A stretch of DNA of 64,000 nucleotides from CAMLQK01 sp035690865 (lineage in GTDB: Bacteria; Patescibacteriota; Saccharimonadia; Saccharimonadales; UBA4665). The position numbers were made by a program, and so were the translations under genes. The notes beneath the pieces were generated by a model. It did no database searches. It saw only the letters and a program-made list of their open reading frames with translations, and was not told the origin of the DNA. The number at the start of each line of letters is the position of its first letter. The stretch's first letter is position 1. The stretch covers positions 94,616-158,615 of the forward strand of contig DASSKE010000001.1 of the NCBI GenBank assembly GCA_035690865.1, written 5' to 3'. Below are positions 58,441-64,000 of the stretch, one piece after another.

Positions 58441-60204
58441 TTACAGAGAACGGCTCACCGTTTCTCGGGTGAATAGCTCTATCTTGTCGCCTTCTTGTAA
58501 ATCAAGTCGAGAAGTCGTTTTGAGACTTATACCACACATTTCGCCCTCAAAAACTTCTTTAGCCTCCTGTGGACCGCGTTTTAGACCAGTAACCTCTACC
58601 TCTGCGAGCTGTTCGTTACCGCGCAAAACACGTGCCAGCGATGGGGCTGTAAGCTTGCCTTTAGTAACTTCACCACCACAGATGATATCATTCTTGGTGG
58701 TCTTGAATATGCCCTTTACGACAAGTCGACCCTTTTCAGTTTCGACAATCTCTGGAGCTAGAAGTTCGCTAAGCTCCGATCGTACATCGTCAATAAGCTC
58801 ATATATGACGTTGAATATACGGATAGACAGTTTGTCACGACTTGCCAAGCGCTTAATACCGGCAGGCACGGCTACGTTAAAACCATAAATAATAGCGCCA
58901 CTCGTGTTAGCGACGTGAAGATCGTTTTCCGTAACACTGCCCACACCTGAGCTTACAACACGTACTGCAACTTCATCCGTTTCAAGTGCCTTAAGACTGT
59001 CGATAACAGATGTAAGCGAGCCCTGAACATCAGCGCGAACAATAATATTAAGCTCTTGGACTTGATTACTTCGGTTTATAATCCTCAGAAGTTCATTACT
59101 GCTCATATTGCTCGACATACTGCCACGCTTGCGGTCAGCCTCGGCACTCTCTACTGCTGCACGTGCTTCTTTTTCGTTCTTTACCGCGTGAAAACTGTCA
59201 CCGAACGATGGGAGTGTCTTAAAACCAGCTATCGTTACAGGCGTGGAAGGCGTAGCTTGCTTTATGGCCTTACCGCTAGTGTCTTCGAGAGCGCGAACTT
59301 TAGCATAGGTGGCACCAGCAACGACAAAATCGCCTACCTTTAATGTTCCTTCTTCGATGAGGGCGTGAGCAATTGGACCGCGACCCTGTTCCATATGTGC
59401 TTCAATGACAAGGCCTTCCGCTGGAGCTTTTACTACGGCACGTAAATCTTCAACGTCACTGACCAGCAGGATCATATCAAGAAGCGCCGGGATCCCCTCA
59501 CCAGTTTTTGCAGAAACCGGCTGAACAACAGTGTCACCACCCCACTCTTCAACTAAAAGATCTTGTTCGGCAAGTTGCTGCTTAACGCGGTTAATGTCAG
59601 CACCTTCTTTATCAATCTTGTTGATCGCTACAACAATTCTGACGCCTGCCTTGCGGGCAAAACGAATAGCTTCAATAGTTTGAGGCTTAATACCGTCGTC
59701 GGCCGCCACAATAACAAGCGCGATGTCAGTAAGATGGGCACCGTGTTCGCGAATTGCAGCAAATGCCTCGTGACCAGGTGTATCAAGAAACGTGATAGGT
59801 CGATTATTGTGCGTTATTTGGTATGCCGAGATGTGTTGAGTGATACCACCGGCTTCACCCTTAGCAACTTGAGCGCCGCGGATTGCATCAAGCAGACTTG
59901 TCTTACCATGGTCAACGTGTCCCATAACGGCGATAACCGGCGGACGAAGCTCAGCGCCTTCCTCTGAAGAACGCTTCTTCTCGCGCGTCGGTGCAGGCTG
60001 TGATGCGACTTTTCTAACAAGTTCCACATCCAGTCCAAGCTCGCCTACGATAATTTGAGCGGTATCAAAATCGATCCGCTCATTTACCGTTACCATCACA
60101 CCGTTCTTCATTAGCTCACCGATAAGCTTTGTTACAGGTAACAAAAGCTTCTCAGCAAGAGCGCCAACCGTAATCATGTCTTCTATTTCAATTATTCGAG
60201 CCAT
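58441..60204 (-). CDS. infB: Translation initiation factor IF-2
   Basis: GTPase that brings fMet-tRNA to the 30S subunit. 587 residues. The long N-terminal region of most IF-2 is missing: only a short IF2N domain (ITVGALAEKLLLPVTKLIGE) precedes the G domain with GHVDHGKTSLLDAI (G1), GGITQHIS (G2), DTPGHEAFAAI (G3), AINKIDKEG (G4) and VSAKTGEG (G5), followed by domains II to IV. The ATG at 60204 has AAAGGAG at good distance; the frame opens to 60228. 53 bases after rpsA. Confidence 0.95.
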   Translation of the reverse strand: MARIIEIEDMITVGALAEKLLLPVTKLIGELMKNGVMVTVNERIDFDTAQIIVGELGLDVELVRKVASQPAPTREKKRSSEEGAELRPPVIAVMGHVDHGKTSLLDAIRGAQVAKGEAGGITQHISAYQITHNNRPITFLDTPGHEAFAAIREHGAHLTDIALVIVAADDGIKPQTIEAIRFARKAGVRIVVAINKIDKEGADINRVKQQLAEQDLLVEEWGGDTVVQPVSAKTGEGIPALLDMILLVSDVEDLRAVVKAPAEGLVIEAHMEQGRGPIAHALIEEGTLKVGDFVVAGATYAKVRALEDTSGKAIKQATPSTPVTIAGFKTLPSFGDSFHAVKNEKEARAAVESAEADRKRGSMSSNMSSNELLRIINRSNQVQELNIIVRADVQGSLTSVIDSLKALETDEVAVRVVSSGVGSVTENDLHVANTSGAIIYGFNVAVPAGIKRLASRDKLSIRIFNVIYELIDDVRSELSELLAPEIVETEKGRLVVKGIFKTTKNDIICGGEVTKGKLTAPSLARVLRGNEQLAEVEVTGLKRGPQEAKEVFEGEMCGISLKTTSRLDLQEGDKIELFTRETVSRSL

Positions 60205-60257
60205 CGGTGACACTCCTTTCTGCCGCAAAAGAACGGCGCTTGGTTTTTTATAGATTT

Positions 60258-61328
60258 TTAAGCTTGCTTAGCGCTTTTAAGGCTCAGGGCAATCTTGCGG
60301 TTCTCAGTGTCGATGTCGAGCACTTTAAACTGCTTCTTTTCGTTGAGTTGGAAGATCTGCTGAGGATCAACAGCTTCTTCATCGCTCATCTCAGAGACGT
60401 GCACGAGAGCTTCTACGCTCGCGCTCAGCTGCACAAAAGCACCGAATGGGGTGATGCGAGTAATCTTACCCTCAACAATGTCGCCCTTCTTGAATGCCTT
60501 TACTTCTTGCAGCCATGGATCTTCCGTCATCTGCTTAAGGCTCAAGCTCAAACGATCTTTGTCGATAGCAATGATCTTAGCCTTAACGGTATCGCCAACT
60601 TTAACGTACTTGCGTGGGTCTTCAACACGTTCCCAAGAAATCTCAGAAATGTGAATCAAACCTTCAATGCCATCAACGTTTACGAATGCACCAAAGTCAA
60701 TAACACCGGTTACCACACCTTCCACGACGTCGCCAACTTTAAGTTCGGCAAAGCGAGCCTGCATGTCATCTTTAACAGCTTCCTTCTCAGAGAAAATAAG
60801 CTTGTTATCTTTGCGGCTTACGTCGAGTACACGAACGCGGATTGGCTTGTTAACCAAAGCGTTAAGCTTCTGTAGAATCTCGTCTTTGTCTGCGCCGGAA
60901 ACACGTGGGTAGTGGCCAGCGGCAAGCTGAGAAACAGGCAAGAAGCCGCGGATTCCTTCAAGCTCAACAAGCAGACCACCGCGGTTAGCGTCATATGGGC
61001 TAACTTCGATGATTTCCTGAGACTCGAAGACACGCTTAAGCTCATCCCAGCCACGATCCTTAGCGGCACGCTTCATGCTCAACAAAGCATAGCCTTCGTC
61101 GAGTTCAGGGTCGATAACGCTTACAGTAACCTTCTGGCCTACCTCAAGCTGTTGACCGTGGCCAATCTCGCGACGCAAAACAACGCCGACACCCTTGGCG
61201 CCTAGATCAATCCAGACCTCGTGCTTCTTAACAGAGCTAACTACACCTTCAACAACTTCGCCGGCCTCTAAGCCCTTGATGTCGCTTGCAGCAAGCAGCT
61301 CATCCATAGTAATAGTATTTTTTGACAT
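60258..61328 (-). CDS. rpsA: 30S ribosomal protein S1, four S1 domains
   Basis: 356 residues: four S1 domains at about residues 22-92, 107-185, 195-265 and 280-350 (EVVEGVVSSVKKHEVWIDLG; VEGVVTGVIDFGAFVNVDGI; VEGKITRITPFGAFVQLSAS), against six in E. coli. The last two are the most canonical. Shorter S1 forms are common outside Proteobacteria. A strong promoter (61396-61424) and GAAGGAGG support it as operon head of rpsA-infB-DUF5663. Confidence 0.94.
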   Translation of the reverse strand: MSKNTITMDELLAASDIKGLEAGEVVEGVVSSVKKHEVWIDLGAKGVGVVLRREIGHGQQLEVGQKVTVSVIDPELDEGYALLSMKRAAKDRGWDELKRVFESQEIIEVSPYDANRGGLLVELEGIRGFLPVSQLAAGHYPRVSGADKDEILQKLNALVNKPIRVRVLDVSRKDNKLIFSEKEAVKDDMQARFAELKVGDVVEGVVTGVIDFGAFVNVDGIEGLIHISEISWERVEDPRKYVKVGDTVKAKIIAIDKDRLSLSLKQMTEDPWLQEVKAFKKGDIVEGKITRITPFGAFVQLSASVEALVHVSEMSDEEAVDPQQIFQLNEKKQFKVLDIDTENRKIALSLKSAKQA

Positions 61329-61395
61329 GGTATATCATGCCTCCTTCATAATGTATTTCTGTCACCTACCGGAAAGTAAGTGCAAGATTACCCCT

Positions 61396-61424
61396 ATTAT
61401 ACCTGTTTTTGTTCTCAGGGTCAA
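61396..61424 (-). promoter_or_regulatory. Strong promoter of the rpsA operon
   Basis: On the minus strand TTGACC (61419-61424) and TATAAT (61396-61401) are 17 bases apart. A leader of about 60 bases ends with GAAGGAGG and the ATG at 61328. It is back to back with the ROK kinase gene. Confidence 0.85.
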
Positions 61425-61470
61425 AGGAGTTCCGTGCACCGGCATTGATGTCATGATAAAATGTTTACGT

Positions 61471-62274
61471 ATGTACTTGGGGATTGATATTGGGGGCACA
61501 AAAACACTCATAGCCACCTTTGATAGTAAGGGCACTCTTTTGGAGCGCCACAAGTTCCCCACCCCCGATAAATATCTAGACTTTCTGCGAGAATTGTCGG
61601 CAACCGTTGCCAATATGTCTACAAAGAAATGGAGAGCTGGTTGCGTTGCCTTCCCTGGCCTCATAGATCGTGAAAAGGGCATAGGGATTGTCTGCGGCAA
61701 TCTTCCTTGGCGTAATGTACCGATTGCACACGACATCACCAAGATTGTTAAGTGCCCCCTGCTTATAGAGAATGACGCCAATCTTGCAGGGCTTTCTGAA
61801 GCAATGCTTTTACCAAAATATGATCGAGTCTTATATGTCACTATCAGCACAGGCATAGGTACGGGCATAATTGTTGACAGAACTATCGACCCTGAGTTTC
61901 AAGACTCCGAAGGTGGCCATATGATCTTAGAGCATAACGGCCGCCGGCAACAATGGGAGGACTTTGCCTCGGGCAGCGCTATCGTTCGGCGGTTTGGCAA
62001 GAAAGCAAGCGAAATTAATGACGCAAAAACCTGGCGCAGCATTGCCAAGAATATTGCCACCGGCCTACTAGATTTATCTGTTGTTATTAGACCTCAAGTT
62101 GTCGTCCTGGGCGGAGGAGTAAGCAATTATCTGGAACGCTTCAAGCCCTATCTACTAGAAGAGATGGAGCATTTTGCCACCCCCCTAACCCCACTACCCA
62201 TCATCAAGAAAGCCGCCAACCCCAATGACGCTGTTATTATTGGCTGCTACTATCTAGCTAAAAAACATGCATAA
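61471..62274 (+). CDS. ROK family sugar kinase or regulator-derived protein
   Basis: 267 residues. Actin-like ATPase fold: YLGIDIGGTKTLIATFD (phosphate 1), GCVAFPGLIDREKG, IENDANLAGLSEAM, VTISTGIGTGIIVDR (phosphate 2) and VVVLGGGVSNYLERF. This is the ROK glucokinase/NagC kinase pattern without an N-terminal HTH, so an enzyme, probably a glucokinase-type sugar kinase. The Cys-rich zinc site of the family (CxCGxxGCxE) is absent: the stretch reads HNGRRQQWEDFASGSAI. ATG at 61471 chosen since TAAAAT (61457-61462) ends eight bases before it and the fold starts there. Confidence 0.85.
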   Translation: MYLGIDIGGTKTLIATFDSKGTLLERHKFPTPDKYLDFLRELSATVANMSTKKWRAGCVAFPGLIDREKGIGIVCGNLPWRNVPIAHDITKIVKCPLLIENDANLAGLSEAMLLPKYDRVLYVTISTGIGTGIIVDRTIDPEFQDSEGGHMILEHNGRRQQWEDFASGSAIVRRFGKKASEINDAKTWRSIAKNIATGLLDLSVVIRPQVVVLGGGVSNYLERFKPYLLEEMEHFATPLTPLPIIKKAANPNDAVIIGCYYLAKKHA

Positions 62275-62713
62275 TCTTGTAGCATCTCTCGCTTCAACGT
62301 ACCCTCATTTCACTTTTAAAAAAGGTGCTCACTTTCGGTGGGATCCAGATACAGCCACGATTACATACGAGAATCTTACCGCCCTGAACACGCTCAGTCT
62401 TTTACACGAGGTGGGCCACGGTGTCCTTGGTCATGCAAGCTTTACAAGTGACGCTGATTTGCTACAGAAAGAGCTAGCCGCCTGGGAAGAGGCAAAGAAG
62501 CTAGCGAAGCACTTTGGCGTTCCCTTTGATAATGAATACATGCAAGATTGCTTAGACACCTATCGGGACTGGCAGTTTCTTCGCAGTCGCTGCCCGCTGT
62601 GCACTCTGCAGGGCATCCAGAAGTCACCTACTGGCTTTTATTGTCTTAACTGCTCACATATGTGGAATGTGTCGCAGGAACGGTTCTGTAGGCCCTATAG
62701 ACTTTCTGCATAG
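62267..62713 (+). CDS. Small HExxH metallopeptidase-like protein with zinc ribbon
   Basis: 148 residues. LLHEVGHGVLGH (about residues 45-56) has the HExxH signature of zincin peptidases, with Glu residues in the following helix (QKELAAWEEA) as a possible third ligand; the arrangement recalls ImmA/IrrE (M78) domains. A C-terminal zinc ribbon follows (CPLC ... CLNC). It overlaps the ROK kinase stop by eight bases. The substrate is unknown; M78 proteins often cut a repressor, and none is next to it here. A good terminator closes the unit. Confidence 0.75.
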   Translation: MHNLVASLASTYPHFTFKKGAHFRWDPDTATITYENLTALNTLSLLHEVGHGVLGHASFTSDADLLQKELAAWEEAKKLAKHFGVPFDNEYMQDCLDTYRDWQFLRSRCPLCTLQGIQKSPTGFYCLNCSHMWNVSQERFCRPYRLSA

Positions 62714-62714
62714 A

Positions 62715-62742
62715 TAAAAGAGCCCGCTTGGGCTCTTTTATT
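62715..62742 (+). terminator. Intrinsic terminator after the metallopeptidase gene
   Basis: TAAAAGAGCCC (62715-62725) and GGGCTCTTTTA (62730-62740) form a perfect 11-base stem over a GCTT loop; the T-rich end follows. It may also serve the convergent KGG gene. Confidence 0.88.
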
Positions 62743-62760
62743 CGGTTTTAGGCAATATGC

Positions 62761-63015
62761 CTAGGCAGCAAGCTGCATGTCGTCTTTTTTGACTTCGGCC
62801 TGAGCAACTGCTTCAACCTCAGTCTTTTTTGACTTGCGGCGTGAGATACGGCCACCCTTAGCACCAGCCAAACGAGCAAGCTCGCGGTTAGCAAAGAAAC
62901 CGCCAGTGCGGCCCTTACGGCCACCCTTAGCACCTATACGAGCGTAAAAATCGCTACCATGCTTAGCTTTATTAGTTTGTGCAGCACGCATGCCGCCGTC
63001 TTTAGTACCAGCCAT
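62761..63015 (-). CDS. KGG-motif (stress-induced YciG-like) small protein
   Basis: 84 residues: two Gly/Lys motifs of the KGG type, SDFYARIGAKGGRKGRTGGF and ARLAGAKGGRISRR, then a charged Ala/Glu/Lys tail. Such motifs define small proteins linked to stress in other bacteria; the activity is not known, and the basic character would suit nucleic-acid binding. The ATG at 63015 has GAGAGGT before it; a frame to 63069 reads through the leader and is unlikely. The leader holds an intrinsic terminator. Confidence 0.78.
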   Translation of the reverse strand: MAGTKDGGMRAAQTNKAKHGSDFYARIGAKGGRKGRTGGFFANRELARLAGAKGGRISRRKSKKTEVEAVAQAEVKKDDMQLAA

Positions 63016-63056
63016 AGTAATACCTCTCTTAATTGTCTCTCTGGTTTCCGGGGTAT

Positions 63057-63094
63057 AAAAAGAGGGCAACTTCTTTAACAGAAGCAGACCCTCT
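63057..63094 (-). terminator. Terminator in the leader of the KGG gene (attenuator?)
   Basis: AGAGGG (63061-63066) pairs with CCCTCT (63089-63094), and inside CTTCT (63070-63074) with AGAAG (63080-63084). Five T residues follow on the minus strand. The hairpin lies between the promoter at 63122-63150 and the start at 63015, so transcripts must pass it to make the protein. Confidence 0.75.
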
Positions 63095-63121
63095 CTTTCT
63101 TATACAACAGAAATTATATAT

Positions 63122-63150
63122 ATAGTAGCACAGCATTGCGCTCATGTCAA
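63122..63150 (-). promoter_or_regulatory. Promoter of the KGG gene
   Basis: On the minus strand TTGACA (63145-63150) and TACTAT (63122-63127) are 17 bases apart, a consensus -35. The leader would be about 98 bases. Confidence 0.8.
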
Positions 63151-63202
63151 TAATAAGCATAGGCGACTTCAGAGATAATGGGGTTGAGTGCCCTATAAAA
63201 GG

Positions 63203-63233
63203 ATAAAAGCCATCCTACTCGGATGGCTTTTAT
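63203..63233 (-). terminator. Terminator of the rRNA operon
   Basis: ATAAAAGCCATCC (63203-63215) and GGATGGCTTTTAT (63221-63233) form a perfect 13-base stem over TACTC, just after the 5S gene. Confidence 0.9.
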
Positions 63234-63238
63234 ATAAT

Positions 63239-63352
63239 TCGGCACCGTGCTATTTTCCCAGGGCTTGATGTCCCAAGTATTGTAACCGCTGCGAGGCTTA
63301 ACTTCTGTGTTCGGCATGGGAACAGGTGTTTCCCTCGCGCCATGGGCACCGA
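63239..63352 (-). rRNA. rrf: 5S ribosomal RNA
   Basis: 114 bases on the minus strand. The ends TCGGTGCC and GGTGCCGA form helix I with two wobble pairs, which sets the borders. The typical interior is present: CGAGGGAAACACCTGTTCCCATG, split here as CGAGGGAAACACC and TGTTCCCATGCCGAACACA, and GAAGTTAAGCC. It is followed at once by the operon terminator. Confidence 0.93.
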
Positions 63353-63500
63353 TTAGGATCACTTACAAAATTGTAGTAAGCCTAAACGGTGTCCATGTGG
63401 TTAGCACGGTAAGATTCAAAAATTGATTGCAATGTTCTAACAAACGGTGTTGTGTTATCGAATATATGATAAACACCAATAACTAGTCAAATGCATTTCC

Positions 63501-63532
63501 CTCATTCTTGTCATCAACGATGACCGAATGAG
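63501..63532 (-). repeat. Hairpin in the 23S-5S spacer
   Basis: CTCATTC (63501-63507) and GAATGAG (63526-63532), with inner GTCATC/GATGAC, form a stem of 13 pairs with small bulges just after the 23S 3' end. It may be a processing stem. The rest of the spacer (63353-63500) shows no tRNA. Confidence 0.6.
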
Positions 63533-63544
63533 AGAACATAAAAA

Positions 63545-64000
<456 letters not shown>

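Noticed and set aside
63353..63540. tRNA genes in the 23S-5S spacer
   Set aside because: No cloverleaf or GGTTCGAATC-type T-arm; only a hairpin is seen.

Overview
The window looks like chromosome of a Patescibacteria (CPR) bacterium, most likely Candidatus Saccharibacteria (TM7). This rests on the gene set read from the sequence, not on a search: class I lysyl-tRNA synthetase, four-domain ribosomal protein S1, a short EF-Ts, an N-terminally short IF-2, a DUF5663-type protein, a DUF475 membrane protein, class II (B12-dependent) ribonucleotide reductase, a sortase-type LPSTG surface protein and a giant secreted repeat protein. TGA is used as a stop, so the recoded SR1/Gracilibacteria code does not apply. 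No prophage, insertion sequence, CRISPR array or tRNA gene was seen.

Layout. 1-7468: the end of serS, then a lineage-specific block of four tandem paralogues with a degenerate protein-kinase-like fold (order A-B-A-B), a Cas4/RecB-like nuclease and two related proteins of unknown function. 7469-16247: rRNA methyltransferase, HAD phosphatase, galU, msrA, a DUF1284-like protein, an LPSTG wall protein, mscS, a methyltransferase-like protein and lysS. 16361-23405: one long minus-strand series rpsB-tsf-frr-uppS-rseP-CPBP protease-proS-greA. 23583-28265: DUF475 protein, a paralogous pair of unknowns, rpmE2, prfA-prmC. 28262-35208: LCP-membrane protein-htrA operon, lepB, parAB and a small anchored protein. 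35218-40644: an 1808-residue secreted repeat protein. 40994-45339: rplU, then an acetyltransferase-ileS operon behind an isoleucine T-box leader. 45429-54104: nrdR-nrdJ with NrdR boxes, ftsAZ, and rpsU-yqeY-adk-map. 54234-62713: priA, def-fmt, rpsA-infB-DUF5663, a ROK-family kinase and a small metallopeptidase. 62761-64000: a KGG-motif protein with a leader terminator, then 5S and the 3' part of 23S rRNA on the minus strand.

Two things stand out beyond gene content. First, many first-of-operon genes have a good -10 hexamer only 6-15 bases before the start codon and no Shine-Dalgarno sequence, so leaderless or nearly leaderless mRNAs appear common, while internal genes carry GGAG-type sites. 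Second, regulation can be read directly in several leaders: the Ile T-box, paired NrdR boxes, a terminator in the KGG leader, and two CRP/FNR-like palindromes. The best candidate for an undescribed system is the four-gene pseudokinase-like array at 623-4657.
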